DNA of 64,000 bases from JBEVOS01 sp964563395 (GCA_964563395.1 CAZLWK010000010.1:50625-114624), one strand, 5' to 3'. Positions 16,312 through 25,220 are shown, counted from the first letter of the stretch. A program made the numbers and translations. The notes: generated by a model not told the origin, from the letters alone.

Positions 16312-16620
16312 TAGTCGGAAGTCCAGTTCACCACATGGACTTCTTGACGGTGAGACTTCAGCGGGCAACAAAACCCGAGTCACTGAAGTGAGCTGAGGCG
16401 AGTCCATTTCTCCTCAGTCCATCGACACCGGGACGGCCTGACCTGGCAGAAAGGCCGTCCCGAATCGCTCAGGTGGAATTGTTTAAACGATTCGCGAGAG
16501 AGTCGAGCCTGAGACTCAATTGCAACTAAGGCGCGCAAACTTTGCCGCCACAGCTTCTCCATCGGCAGAGGCGTGCGCGTAAGGAGCGCGCGGCGCTCGC
16601 GGGCCTCCTCGTGCGATCGG
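16312..16620. repeat. Gene-free segment dense in inverted repeats
   Basis: A ~309-bp gap with no convincing gene. It holds perfect inverted repeats GAAGTCCA/TGGACTTC (16318-16325/16336-16343), ACTTCAG/CTGAAGT (16355-16361/16383-16389), CTGAGG/CCTCAG (16393-16398/16412-16417), CGGGACGGCCT/AGGCCGTCCCG (16429-16439/16452-16462) and CGAATCG/CGATTCG (16461-16467/16488-16494), plus the palindrome GTTTAAAC. On the minus strand this would be a strongly folded leader or separate RNA in front of the Cas2-like gene. Remnant ends of a mobile element are the alternative. Confidence 0.6.
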
Positions 16621-16797
16621 TCAGGCGCCGTGAGCCCGCCGATAGGTGAGGCGCTTGCCTTCGATGCCTTGCACCGCGAGTTTGGCGCGCACCGCGTCCG
16701 TGAAGCTCAGTTTCGCGCGCCTGTTGTGGCGGAAATCGAACTCGCTGAGATAGCGGTGCAGATGCTTCTCGCGGCAAGCTTTTGCATAGTGGTGGTT
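16621..16797 (-). pseudogene. IS1595-family transposase remnant (C-terminal)
   Basis: On the minus strand one frame reads HYAKACREKHLHRYLSEFDF then RHNRRAKLSFTDAVRAKLA and GIEGKRLTYRRAHGA with a stop at 16621-16623. This is the C-terminal end of ISXO2/IS1595 transposases (EKHLxRYLxEFxFRxNxR...GKRLTYR). Everything upstream of this is missing; a G-rich junction abuts it. A dead element fragment supporting the view that 15.1-16.8 kb is an accessory patch. Confidence 0.75.
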
Positions 16798-16806
16798 CCC
16801 GCCCCC

Positions 16807-17052
16807 TCACCCCCGCTTCTCCAACTCAATCCGATATTTCCCGCGCAGGATCGCTTCGAGCACGTAGTCCGTCGCCAAATCGAGCCGGCGTTCGGTTTCC
16901 TCGTGGTCGCGCGGTCCGCGTTCGGCGCCGGTGAGCAGGCGCCAAGGCAGCGCCGAGAGCGCCATGCGGATCGACACGCGCAGATGCGTTTCGGTCTGCG
17001 TGTCCGGGCGGCGCATGGCGCGTTCGGCGGCTTTCCAATCGGCGCGGGGCAT
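16807..17052 (-). CDS. Hypothetical protein (81 residues)
   Basis: Starts MPRADWKAAERAMRRPDTQT and ends DYVLEAILRGKYRIELEKRG. Charged, helical, soluble, without a recognisable motif. It begins right beside the accessory patch and is followed by the IS1595 remnant. Coding potential is plausible from composition only; it could be spurious. Confidence 0.4.
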   Translation of the reverse strand: MPRADWKAAERAMRRPDTQTETHLRVSIRMALSALPWRLLTGAERGPRDHEETERRLDLATDYVLEAILRGKYRIELEKRG

Positions 17053-17112
17053 GCCTCATGTTCGCTTTTTGTTCAGGTTCGCGTCAAGCCGGTCGCGCGG
17101 GCTCTCCCAAGC

Positions 17113-17958
17113 TCACTCCCCCGCCGCCAGGAAGGCGCGCGCGGCGGCGGCGTCGCCCACCTCCACCAAAAGGCGCGGGGCGCCGTCCAGCGCGAGCACG
17201 GCCGCCTCGCGCGGATCGAGCGCCAGGAAGGCCGCGAAGGCGGCGTCCGGAAACGCGAACACGACGCGCCGCGCCGCGCCCGCGCCCTCGATTCTGCGGG
17301 CGCTGGCCAGGAAGGTCTGCGCGCTCTGAGGGGCGGGCGCGCCCGCCTCCAGCCCGCGCGCGAGGCGCCCCGGCACATCGAAGGGCGTCGCGCGGGCGCG
17401 GATCGGATCGCGCAGCATCAGCCGCGCGCTCGCCGGCGCGGGCGCATTGGCGGCGAGCGGGGCGATCAGGGTGAAACGCTGCGCCCCGTCCGCCTCGCGC
17501 ACGCCGATCGCCGCGCCGCCGGGCAGGGCCTGTTTGAGGCGCCAGCCGTCGACCGGATCGGGCGTGCGCCGGGCGCTCCAGGTGCGGGCCGCGCCCGGAA
17601 AATCCATCGCGTGAATGCGCGACCAGCTGGCGAAGCCGGCGCGGGCGCGGGCAGCGGCGGCCTCGGTGCGCGCATCGCCGCACGGGCGGGCGCGGGCCGC
17701 GCCAATGGCGGCGCTCTCCAGCTCGCGCACGCGCGCGCTCGTCCAGCCGGCGCGGAACAGCGCTCCGCGCGCCTGGCCGGCGCCAGCCTCGAGCGCCGCC
17801 CGCATCGGCGGCGCGAACAGGGAGCAGCGCGCATCGGCCTCCAGAAGCGCGCGCCGCTCGGCATAGGCCGCGCGCGCATCGCCCTCCGCCGCGGCCGCGC
17901 TGGCGGCGGGGCCGGCCAGGGCCAGAAGGGCGGCTGAAAGGAGAAGGATGCGAACCAT
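17113..17958 (-). CDS. Secreted hypothetical protein
   Basis: 281 residues beginning MVRILLLSAALLALAGPAAS, a clean Sec signal peptide with likely cleavage after ASAAAAEG. The mature part is Ala/Arg-rich with a single conserved-looking cysteine pair (DARCSLFAPPMRAALEAG, ARPCGDARTEAAAA). I recognise no domain. The ATG at 17956-17958 is the only one that supplies a signal peptide; a longer frame upstream runs antisense to the DUF1491 gene. Divergent from DUF1491 with a 43-bp gap. Confidence 0.7.
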   Translation of the reverse strand: MVRILLLSAALLALAGPAASAAAAEGDARAAYAERRALLEADARCSLFAPPMRAALEAGAGQARGALFRAGWTSARVRELESAAIGAARARPCGDARTEAAAARARAGFASWSRIHAMDFPGAARTWSARRTPDPVDGWRLKQALPGGAAIGVREADGAQRFTLIAPLAANAPAPASARLMLRDPIRARATPFDVPGRLARGLEAGAPAPQSAQTFLASARRIEGAGAARRVVFAFPDAAFAAFLALDPREAAVLALDGAPRLLVEVGDAAAARAFLAAGE

Positions 17959-18001
17959 GAAATCCCGCTGATAGCGCGGCGGGCTTGCTTTAAGGTGAAG
18001 C

Positions 18002-18343
18002 ATGCATTTGCGGACGGACATTTGGGCGGGCGCCCTCAAGCGGCGGGCCGAGATCGCGGGCGCGGCCGCCGTGTTCGTGCGCAAGGGCGATCCGGACGCC
18101 GGGGCCGTGCTGGTGAAGGTGGCGACGCTCGACGGCAAGGCGCGGCTCTACGCGCCCGCGCTCAACGGCAAGGGCGAGACGGTGTTCATCGACATGTCCG
18201 CCGGCAAGCTGGGCGTGGAGGAGGCCGCGATCGACGCCTATTGGGCCAAGCGGGCGCAGGGCGATCCCGATCTGTGGGTGATCGAGATCGAGGACCGGGC
18301 CGGGCGGCACTTCCTGGTCGAACCCGTGGAAGCGGGAAATTAA
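18002..18343 (+). CDS. DUF1491 family protein
   Basis: 113 residues with the family pattern: LRTDIWAGALKRRAEIAGAA at the start, VFVRKGDPDAGAVLVKV, and the C-terminal DPDLWVIEIEDRAGRHFLVE. DUF1491 is a small alphaproteobacterial family of unknown function. Starts at the ATG nearest the divergent secreted-protein gene. Confidence 0.85.
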   Translation: MHLRTDIWAGALKRRAEIAGAAAVFVRKGDPDAGAVLVKVATLDGKARLYAPALNGKGETVFIDMSAGKLGVEEAAIDAYWAKRAQGDPDLWVIEIEDRAGRHFLVEPVEAGN

Positions 18344-18390
18344 CGCACTTTCTTGCCGCGGCCTTAACGCGTGCGTGTGAACGTGCAGTC

Positions 18391-18786
18391 ATGCTGTTCC
18401 TGCTCAATGAGCGCGTCCTCGATCTGGGGGACCCCGCACTGCTGGTGCAGGCGCGCGGCTGGGGCGATCTGGCGCGCATGCCGCGCATGGCCGTGGCGGT
18501 GCGCGAGGGGCAGGAGGCGGCGTTCGCCTCGCACAATTTCGAGAAGGCCCATCCCGACCTGATGGCCCGCGTGGCCGTGCAGCTGGCCTTGGCGAGCGAG
18601 GCCAATTGCGCGCTGTTCGTGGCGCCCCCGCGCGCCCGCGCGGCGCGGGACGTGGGCGTGCAATTCGCGTACGCGCCGCTGACCACGCTGGTCTATCTGT
18701 TGAGCCTTCAGGAGAAGGGCGCGCTCAACGCCGCGATCATCAATCGCGAGGTCTGGCGGCTTGTCCGCGGGCGCGCCAGCGCGTAG
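18391..18786 (+). CDS. Hypothetical protein (131 residues)
   Basis: Starts MLFLLNERVLDLGDPALLVQ and has HNFEKAHPDLMARVAVQLAL in the middle, ending EVWRLVRGRASA. Soluble with mixed alpha/beta character, no motif I recognise. It stops 14 bp before the release factor 3 gene and may be co-transcribed with it. Two TTAAC-type half sites sit upstream (18340s, 18360s), but their spacing does not fit a CtrA box. Confidence 0.65.
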   Translation: MLFLLNERVLDLGDPALLVQARGWGDLARMPRMAVAVREGQEAAFASHNFEKAHPDLMARVAVQLALASEANCALFVAPPRARAARDVGVQFAYAPLTTLVYLLSLQEKGALNAAIINREVWRLVRGRASA

Positions 18787-18800
18787 ACCCGCGCCCTCCC

Positions 18801-20399
18801 ATGGCGCTTGATCTTTCGGGCGAAGCCGCGCGCCGGCGCACCTTCGCCATCATCTCCCACCCCGACGCTGGCAAGACCACGCTCACCGAAACGCTGCTTC
18901 TGGCGGGCGGGGCGATCCATCTGGCCGGGCAGGTGCGCGCGCGCGGCGAAAACCGGCGCACGCGTTCGGATTGGATGAAGATCGAGCGCGAGCGGGGCAT
19001 TTCCGTCTCCGCCTCGGTGATGACGTTCGCGCGCGATGGGATCGTGTTCAATCTTCTCGACACGCCCGGCCACGAGGATTTCTCCGAGGACACGTACCGC
19101 ACGCTCACCGCCGCCGATTCCGCCGTGATGGTGTTGGACGCGGCCAAGGGCATCGAGCCGCAAACCTTGAAGCTGTTCGAGGTGTGCCGCATGCGCGACA
19201 TCCCGATCACCACCTTCATCAACAAGATGGACCGCGAGGCGCGCGATCCGTTCGAGCTCCTGGACGAAATCCACGACAAGCTCGCCATGGATACGAGCCC
19301 GATCTATTGGCCGTGCGGCTCGGGACAGCGCTTCAAGGGCATGCTCGATCTGCGCAGCGAGGAATTCCTGCCGTTTCATCGGCCGGATGCGGCCGATCAG
19401 GGCCTGCCCGCTTCGGAGCGCGTGCCGGTGGCGAGCAATTATTTTCCGACGCTGCTCGCCGATGAGGCGCGGGCCGAGCTGATCGAGACGGCGGGACTGG
19501 CGCGCGAGGCGCTGCCCGCGTTCGATTTGCAGGCGTTTCGCGACGGCGCCTTGACGCCGGTCTTCTTCGGCTCGGCGCTGCGCAAATTCGGCGTCATCGA
19601 ACTCTTGCAGGCGCTCGCCGATTGGGCGCCCGCGCCGCACGAACAAAAGGCGAGCGTCAAGGGCGCGCAGACTCACATCGCGCCGGCCTCCGAGGAGGTG
19701 ACGGGCTTCATCTTCAAGATCCAGGCGAACATGGATCCCAAGCACCGCGACCGCGTGGGCTTCTTTCGCGTCTCCTCCGGCCGTTTCCGACGTGGCATGA
19801 CGCTAAAGACCGCGAGCGGCAAGGCGCTCAATGTGCACAATCCGCTGATGTTCCTGGCGCAGGACCGCGAGATCACCGACGAGGCGTTTCCCGGCGACGT
19901 GATCGGCATTCCCAATCATGGCGCCCTGCGCGTGGGCGATTCGCTCTCGGAAAGCGGTCAGGTGGCGTTCGCCGGCATTCCGAATTTCGCGCCTGAAATC
20001 TTGAAGCGCTGCCGCGTGAAGGATCCGCTGAAGCAGAAGCATCTGCGCAAGGCGTTGGATGCGCTCGCGGAAGAAGGCGTGACGCAGACGTTTCGCCCGA
20101 TGATCGGCGCCGACACGATCGTCGGCGCGGTCGGCGCGCTGCAATTCGACGTGCTGGAAGAGCGCGTGCGCACCGAATACGGGCTCGACGTGATGTTCGA
20201 GCCTTCGCCCTATCAGGCGGCGCGCTGGGTGAGCGCGGAGACGCGCGCCGACCTTGAGGCGTTCGTGGAGAAAATGAAGCTGCAAATGTCCGAGGACATA
20301 GATGGCGCGCCGGTTTTCCTGGGCAAAAGCGATTGGGAGATCGGCTATATCGCCGAGCGTCATCCCAAGGTGCGCTTCGCCACGGCTAAGGAACGCTAG
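18801..20399 (+). CDS. prfC: Peptide chain release factor 3
   Basis: A 532-residue translational GTPase. G1 is SHPDAGKTT, followed by the switch region RERGISVSASVMTF; G3 is DTPGHEDFSED and G4 is NKMD. RF3-specific features are TYRTLTAADSAVMVLDAAKG and the C-terminal domain with VGALQFDVLEERVRTEYGLD. RF3 recycles RF1/RF2 from the ribosome after termination. The ATG at 18801 gives a standard RF3 N-terminus; the frame continues open upstream antisense/in frame but without similarity. Confidence 0.96.
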   Translation: MALDLSGEAARRRTFAIISHPDAGKTTLTETLLLAGGAIHLAGQVRARGENRRTRSDWMKIERERGISVSASVMTFARDGIVFNLLDTPGHEDFSEDTYRTLTAADSAVMVLDAAKGIEPQTLKLFEVCRMRDIPITTFINKMDREARDPFELLDEIHDKLAMDTSPIYWPCGSGQRFKGMLDLRSEEFLPFHRPDAADQGLPASERVPVASNYFPTLLADEARAELIETAGLAREALPAFDLQAFRDGALTPVFFGSALRKFGVIELLQALADWAPAPHEQKASVKGAQTHIAPASEEVTGFIFKIQANMDPKHRDRVGFFRVSSGRFRRGMTLKTASGKALNVHNPLMFLAQDREITDEAFPGDVIGIPNHGALRVGDSLSESGQVAFAGIPNFAPEILKRCRVKDPLKQKHLRKALDALAEEGVTQTFRPMIGADTIVGAVGALQFDVLEERVRTEYGLDVMFEPSPYQAARWVSAETRADLEAFVEKMKLQMSEDIDGAPVFLGKSDWEIGYIAERHPKVRFATAKER

Positions 20400-20434
20400 G
20401 GGAACTTGAGGCGGCGCGGCGCGTTTGAGCGGCG

Positions 20435-21079
20435 ATGTATGTTCTGCCCGAACTTCCTTATGCCGAAAATGCGTTGGAGCCCGCGATCTCGGTGGAGACG
20501 CTGCGCACCCACCATGGCAAGCACCATGCCGGCTATGTGAAGAAGACCAATGCGTTCGCCGCTGAACTTGGCAAGCAAGCGGTTGCGCTTGAAGACTTCA
20601 TCGCCGATGCCCGCGCGCGGAAAGATTGGACGGTGTTCAATCAGGCTGCCCAAGTTTGGAACCACGGCTTTTACTGGGAGAGCATGAGCCCCAAGCCGCC
20701 ATATCAGCCGAGCCCCATGCTGATGGATCGGATCAAAGCCAGTTTCGGCGATTTCGCCGCGTTCCGTGAGGAATTCCTGGACGAAGGCGAAAAGCATTTC
20801 GCCTCGGGCTGGCTTTGGGTTTTGCATGCGCATGGCGAAGTGGTGCTGTGGTCCGGCCACGATGCGGACTCGCCCATCGGCCGCGATGACGGCGCCCCGA
20901 TTCTTGTCTGCGATCTTTGGGAACACGCCTATTATCTCGATCGCAAGAATGAGCGGCGGGCTTATCTGGAGGCCTGGTTCGACCGCGTCGCGAATTGGGC
21001 CTTCGCGGATGCGCAATGGACCGCCGCGCGATCCGGGCGAGAGGGATGGCGCTATCCGAAACCGCGTCCGAACGCCTAG
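20435..21079 (+). CDS. sodB: Iron superoxide dismutase
   Basis: 214 residues. Metal ligands are visible: His26 in RTHHGKHH, a His in WNHGFYW, Asp and His in DLWEHAYYLD. The segment SGWLWVLH and the Fe-type context (NQAAQVWNHGFYWE) favour iron over manganese, although cambialism cannot be excluded. It removes superoxide in the cytosol. Its stop overlaps the last bases of the convergent iron ABC operon (21076), an interesting neighbour for an iron enzyme. Confidence 0.93.
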   Translation: MYVLPELPYAENALEPAISVETLRTHHGKHHAGYVKKTNAFAAELGKQAVALEDFIADARARKDWTVFNQAAQVWNHGFYWESMSPKPPYQPSPMLMDRIKASFGDFAAFREEFLDEGEKHFASGWLWVLHAHGEVVLWSGHDADSPIGRDDGAPILVCDLWEHAYYLDRKNERRAYLEAWFDRVANWAFADAQWTAARSGREGWRYPKPRPNA

Positions 21080-22095
21080 CGCGCGAACACGAAGGTTCCC
21101 GCAGGATCCAGCGATGTCCGCAAGCGATCGGGGAGCGGCATGCGCGGCGCGACGAGCGCGTTCCATATGCTGTCGCCAGCGCGCACGCGCACAAGATCGA
21201 ACGCGCCTTGCGGGCGGCGGTCGATGAGTTGCGCGTCTCCGCCTTCGCCCAAGCGCAACGCTTCCGCGCGCACCACGATCTGCACGTGCGCGCCGTTCGC
21301 ATGGCCTGAAACGGAAGCGACGCCGAATGGCGTGGACGCGTGGCCGTTCTCCACCACCGCGTCGACGATGTTTACCGGACCGAGCGCGGCGGCCGCTTCG
21401 GCGGATACCGGACTGTCATAGGCCGCGCGCGCATCGGATTCCTGCAGGACACGCCCATTCTTCAAGATCGCGAGCCGATCGGCCACCAGCAGCGCTTCAT
21501 CGGCGTGGTGTGTGACGAAGATGCCCGTGGCGCCGGTTTCGGCGATGGCGTCGAGCGTGATTTGCCGCAATTCGGCGCGCAGCGCGGGATCGAGGCCGGA
21601 GAAGGGCTCGTCGAGCAGGATGGCGCGCGGGCTCGGCGCCAGGGCGCGCGCAAGCGCGACGCGCTGTTGCTCGCCGCCGGACAATTCGTGCGGATACGCG
21701 TGCGCGCGCGCGCCAAGGCCAACGCGCTGCAGCCAGGCGCGCGCGGCGGCGATCCGCGCCTCGCGTGGCAGTGCGTCAAGGCCGAACGCGACATTGTGTG
21801 TGGCGTCGAGATGGGGAAAAAGCGCGTAATCTTGAAAGACGAGTCCGATTCTTCGCGTTTCGGGCGGCGCTGTCGCGCCGGGGCTCGATACGATCGCACC
21901 GCCAAGCCGCACTTCGCCCGCATCGATCGGCTCAAGCCCGGCGATGATCCGCAAAATGGTGCTCTTGCCCGATCCTGAAGGTCCGAGCAGCGCGAGAATG
22001 CGTCCGGCCGGCGCCGTCAGCGTCGCGTCGTCGACGACGCGGCGGCCATCATAGGCGCGCGTCACCCGCGTCAGGGCGATGGCGGCGCCGCTCAT
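21076..22095 (-). CDS. fbpC: Ferric iron ABC transporter, ATP-binding protein
   Basis: 339 residues: Walker A GPSGSGKST, Q-loop VFQDYALFPH, signature ELSGGEQQRVALARAL, Walker B AILLDEPFSGLD, H-loop VTHHADEAL, and a C-terminal TOBE-like domain. Family features fit the FbpC/PotA group. The start codon overlaps the permease stop as ATGA (22092-22095), so this is the third gene of an fbpABC operon. Energises ferric iron uptake across the inner membrane. Confidence 0.9.
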   Translation of the reverse strand: MSGAAIALTRVTRAYDGRRVVDDATLTAPAGRILALLGPSGSGKSTILRIIAGLEPIDAGEVRLGGAIVSSPGATAPPETRRIGLVFQDYALFPHLDATHNVAFGLDALPREARIAAARAWLQRVGLGARAHAYPHELSGGEQQRVALARALAPSPRAILLDEPFSGLDPALRAELRQITLDAIAETGATGIFVTHHADEALLVADRLAILKNGRVLQESDARAAYDSPVSAEAAAALGPVNIVDAVVENGHASTPFGVASVSGHANGAHVQIVVRAEALRLGEGGDAQLIDRRPQGAFDLVRVRAGDSIWNALVAPRMPLPDRLRTSLDPAGTFVFAR

Positions 22096-23714
22096 GAATG
22101 ACCGGCGCGCGCGCGCATCATCGCGCGCGTGAACAGCAAAATCGGCGCAATGCCGGCCAGCGTGATCAACAGCGCCGGCGCCGCCGCCTGCTGCAAGCGC
22201 TCATCGGCCGCGTAGGCGTAGGCACGCACCGCGAGCGTATCGAAATTGAACGGACGTAGAATGAGCGTCGCCGGCAATTCCTTGAGAATCTCGACGAACA
22301 CGATGAGCGCAGCCGCCAGCACGCTCGGCGCTGCGACCGGCAGATCCACGCGCATCAGGCGCTTGGCGGTCGATGCTCCGAGCACGCGCGCGGCGTTGTC
22401 GAGCCCGCTTGAAAGACGCGCGAGGCCAGCCTCGATCGGCTGCGCGCCGGCGGCCGCGAAGCGCGCGGCGTAGGTCCACAACAAGGCGCCGATCGCGAGC
22501 GTCGCGCCGAGGCCGCCGATCAAACCGGTTTCGCGCAGGGCGCCGAACAGCGCCAGCGCGCCGAGCGCCACCACCGCGCCGGGCGCGGCGTAGCCGGCCC
22601 CCGCCGCCATCAGCGCAAGCCGTCCCACTGCGCCGCGTCGGCGCGCGGCGGCGGCGATCGCGAAGGCGAGCGCCAGCGTCAGCGCCGCGCCCGCGCTCGC
22701 GAGCAGGACCGAATTGGCCAAAGGGCCCGCCAGCGCGGCGAGGTCGGTTTGTGGCGAGAGGAAAGCGAGGCGCGCGAACCACAGCAGCGGCGCGAGCGCG
22801 CCGAGGAAAACCAGTGCGCCGCAAAAGATGCTCGCTGTCCACGCCGCGTTTGAGGAGAGCGTGTAGCGGGGAAGGGCGCGCCACCGCGTCGAGGCGCCGG
22901 CATAGCCGCGCCGTCCGCGCGCCGCACGCTCCACGAAGAGAAGCACAATCGCCCCGCCGACGAGGATGGCCGCGAGCCGCAAGGCGAGATCGGGCGCGCC
23001 ATGATCATACCAGGCGCGAAAGATGGCGGTGGACAGCGTGGTCACGCCGAAATGCTGCGCCGCGCCAAAATCGGCCCCAATCTCCATCGCCGCGAGCGCG
23101 CCGCCGGCGGCTAGGCCGGGCCAAGCGAGCGGAAGCGCCACGGCGCGAAAGGCGCGCAGCGGCGAAGCGCCAAGCGCACGCGCCGCCTCCATCGCGCACG
23201 CCGAGCTCGACGCATAAGCCGCGCGCGTGGCGAGATAGACATAAGGATAGGCGCCGAGCGCATAGATGAGGGACGCGCCCCAAAATCCGCTTATTGGCGC
23301 GAAGCTTAGGGGACCGCCCGGCCACGTCATGCCGGAATAGGCGTAGGCGAGCACGTAGAGCGGCGCCGCGAGCGGCAGCGCCAGCACCCATTCAAACACG
23401 CGCCTGCCCGGAAAGTCCGTCAGCGCCACAAGCCAGGCGCTCACCGCGCCAAGCACAAGTGCGCCGGCGCCGCCCACGGCGACAAGAGCGAGCGAGCCAA
23501 GGATCGCCTCGCGCATCAATCCGCCCGCGAAGCTGGTTTCGACGTCGCTCGTGAGCGCGCGCGCTAGAATAACAAGAGCGGGCGCCGCGCAGATCAGTGC
23601 GGCGATCGCGCCGGCGATCTGCATGGACCAGCCGCTGCGCCAAAAGAGAAACGCGCGCCGCGCCGCGACGACGCGTGTTTCGTCCGTGAGAGGCGTGCTC
23701 GCCTGGATGGTCAC
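22092..23714 (-). CDS. fbpB: Ferric iron ABC transporter, fused permease
   Basis: 540 residues with about 12 hydrophobic helices in two homologous halves, as in FbpB/SfuB. The permease EAA-like loops appear as EAARALGASPLRAFRAVALP in the first half and DNAARVLGASTAKRLMRVDL in the second. The start is a GTG overlapping the stop of the binding-protein gene as GTGA (23711-23714). Forms the inner-membrane channel for ferric iron. Confidence 0.92.
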   Translation of the reverse strand: MTIQASTPLTDETRVVAARRAFLFWRSGWSMQIAGAIAALICAAPALVILARALTSDVETSFAGGLMREAILGSLALVAVGGAGALVLGAVSAWLVALTDFPGRRVFEWVLALPLAAPLYVLAYAYSGMTWPGGPLSFAPISGFWGASLIYALGAYPYVYLATRAAYASSSACAMEAARALGASPLRAFRAVALPLAWPGLAAGGALAAMEIGADFGAAQHFGVTTLSTAIFRAWYDHGAPDLALRLAAILVGGAIVLLFVERAARGRRGYAGASTRWRALPRYTLSSNAAWTASIFCGALVFLGALAPLLWFARLAFLSPQTDLAALAGPLANSVLLASAGAALTLALAFAIAAAARRRGAVGRLALMAAGAGYAAPGAVVALGALALFGALRETGLIGGLGATLAIGALLWTYAARFAAAGAQPIEAGLARLSSGLDNAARVLGASTAKRLMRVDLPVAAPSVLAAALIVFVEILKELPATLILRPFNFDTLAVRAYAYAADERLQQAAAPALLITLAGIAPILLFTRAMMRARAGHS

Positions 23715-24748
23715 CGCCAGCCCGCTTCCTCGAACAGCGCGGCCGCTTCCGCTTGGCGCCGGCCCAGTGCGTCGAGCGGCACGCGTTCTTCCTGGAATGC
23801 GCCAAGCGCCGCGAGTTCCGGCGTTGCGGCGATACCGGGCCGAACAGGAAATTCCTCGTTTCCGGGACCCAACATCGCTTGCGCTTCCGGTGAGACCAAA
23901 AATTCAAGCAGCGCTTGCGCGTTGTCGCGATGCTGGGCGTAAGCGGAAACGCCGGCGCCGGAAATGTTCACGTGCGCGCCGGCGCCGGCCTGATCCGGAA
24001 AGACAATGCCGACGGCCTCCGCCACGGCGCGATCCGCCGGATCGGCGGAAGCGGCCATGCGCACCAAATAATAATGATTGGAGATCGCCACGTCGCACAC
24101 GCCCTCGGCGACGGCGCGGATTTGATCGGTGTCGCCGCCCTGCGGGTCGCGCGCGAAATTGGCGCGCACGCCTTGCGCCCAGGCGCGCGCGGCGTCGCCG
24201 CCTTCGCGTTCGATGCGCGCGGCGAGCATGGAAAGATTGTAGATGTTCGAGGAGGATCGCGCGCACACCTTGCCGCGCAGCGCTGAGCTAGCGAGGACGT
24301 CCATGGAGGTCAGCGAGGCCGGATCGATCGCGCCCTTGCGATACACGATCACGCGCGCGCGTTTGGCGAACGCCCACCAGCGGTTTTGCGGATCGCGATA
24401 GGCTTCCGGCACGCCCGCGCGCAGCGCATCGCTCTCAACCGGCTGCAGGAGCCCAGCTTCCGCGAACCGATAGAGATTCCCGGCGTCCGCGGTGACGATG
24501 AGATCGGCCTGGGTTTGGTCCCCTTCGGCGCGCAGACGCTCCAGCAGCTGATCGCCGCTCGCCGGCAGCACGCGCACGGCGATCCCGGTCGCCGCGGTGA
24601 ACGCCTCATAGATGCGCTGATCGCTGTCATAGTGGCGGCCGGAATAGACGTTCACCACCGCCTCGGAGGCTGCGTCTGGGCTGTCCTGCTGCGTGCAGGC
24701 GCCAAGGCCGGCCAAGGCGAGGGCGAGGAGGGCGCGACGGAGCATCAT
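23711..24748 (-). CDS. fbpA: Ferric iron ABC transporter, substrate-binding lipoprotein
   Basis: About 345 residues. A lipoprotein signal MMLRRALLALALAGLGACTQ with Cys in the lipobox is followed by VVNVYSGRHYDSDQRIYEAF, the typical N-terminus of FbpA-type ferric-binding proteins, and later ISNHYYLVRMA, where paired tyrosines bind iron in relatives. First gene of the fbpABC operon; a possible Fur box lies 13 bp upstream. Two adjacent ATGs are preceded by a TTG that also opens the frame; ATG is preferred. Confidence 0.92.
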   Translation of the reverse strand: MMLRRALLALALAGLGACTQQDSPDAASEAVVNVYSGRHYDSDQRIYEAFTAATGIAVRVLPASGDQLLERLRAEGDQTQADLIVTADAGNLYRFAEAGLLQPVESDALRAGVPEAYRDPQNRWWAFAKRARVIVYRKGAIDPASLTSMDVLASSALRGKVCARSSSNIYNLSMLAARIEREGGDAARAWAQGVRANFARDPQGGDTDQIRAVAEGVCDVAISNHYYLVRMAASADPADRAVAEAVGIVFPDQAGAGAHVNISGAGVSAYAQHRDNAQALLEFLVSPEAQAMLGPGNEEFPVRPGIAATPELAALGAFQEERVPLDALGRRQAEAAALFEEAGWR

Positions 24749-24760
24749 CAACCTAAAAGT

Positions 24761-24777
24761 TGCGAATAATTCTTATC
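24761..24777 (-). promoter_or_regulatory. Possible Fur-type iron box upstream of fbpA
   Basis: The sequence TGCGAATAATTCTTATC lies directly upstream of the fbpA start. On the minus strand it reads GATAAGAATTATTCGCA, an imperfect palindrome close to the Fur pattern of AT-rich GATAAT hexamers. Position and the iron-uptake operon make iron repression likely; the match is moderate only. Confidence 0.45.
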
Positions 24778-24925
24778 TGCTTCTTTCGCGTGCGGCGACC
24801 AAGCCGTCAAGCGGGTTCGCGCCCATCGCCCGCGCGGGACCCCGCGACGCGGGCGCGCGCCTTGACGCCATGAACCAGCGCCCCTTAAACCACGCGCCTT
24901 CCTTCCGGCGCTTTGCGAGGCGTCA

Positions 24926-25000
24926 AAGGGCGCGTAGCTCAGCGGGAGAGCACCTCGTTCACACCGAGGGGGTCACAGGTTCAATCCCTGTCGCGCCCAC
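24926..25000 (+). tRNA. tRNA-Val (anticodon CAC)
   Basis: A full cloverleaf can be drawn. The acceptor stem is GGGCGCG/CGCGCCC and the D arm is GCTC/GAGC with AGCGGGA. The anticodon stem CCTCG/CGAGG carries the loop TTCACAC (anticodon CAC), and the T arm is ACAGG/CCTGT with loop TTCAATC. The 3' ACCA is encoded. A valine tRNA reading GUG codons. Not associated with an integrase here. Confidence 0.96.
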
Positions 25001-25115
25001 CATCCTTCGCTCGCTTTGCGAGTTTGGGCGCGCAAGCCGGGTTCATCGTCAGACGCTTTCCCAGGATCTCGGGCTGCGCGCACGCGACAGCCGCATGGCC
25101 TCGAGCGGCTGGCGC

Positions 25116-25151
25116 AAACAAAAAGTCGCCGTCCGGAAGGCGGACGGCGAC
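25116..25151 (-). terminator. Second katG terminator
   Basis: On the minus strand a perfect 11-bp stem GTCGCCGTCCG/CGGACGGCGAC (25125-25151) with a 5-nt loop is followed by TTTTTGTTTG. A standard intrinsic terminator, 36 bp beyond the first one. It also insulates the tRNA-Val transcription unit. Confidence 0.8.
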
Positions 25152-25174
25152 ATGGGCATCATATTGGACGCCTC

Positions 25175-25220
25175 AAAGAAAAAATGGCGCCGCTCGAAGC
25201 GCATGGGCTTCAAGCGGCGC
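25175..25220 (-). terminator. First katG terminator
   Basis: Immediately after the katG stop, on the minus strand, GCGCCGCT-GAAGC pairs with GCTTC-AGCGGCGC (25187-25220, one mismatch) and is followed by CATTTTTTCTTT. A strong intrinsic terminator. Confidence 0.85.

Noticed and set aside
16526..16810. Minus-strand 94-residue frame over the transposase remnant
   Set aside because: A different frame in the same place gives clear IS1595 transposase similarity; this one is arginine-rich shadow sequence.
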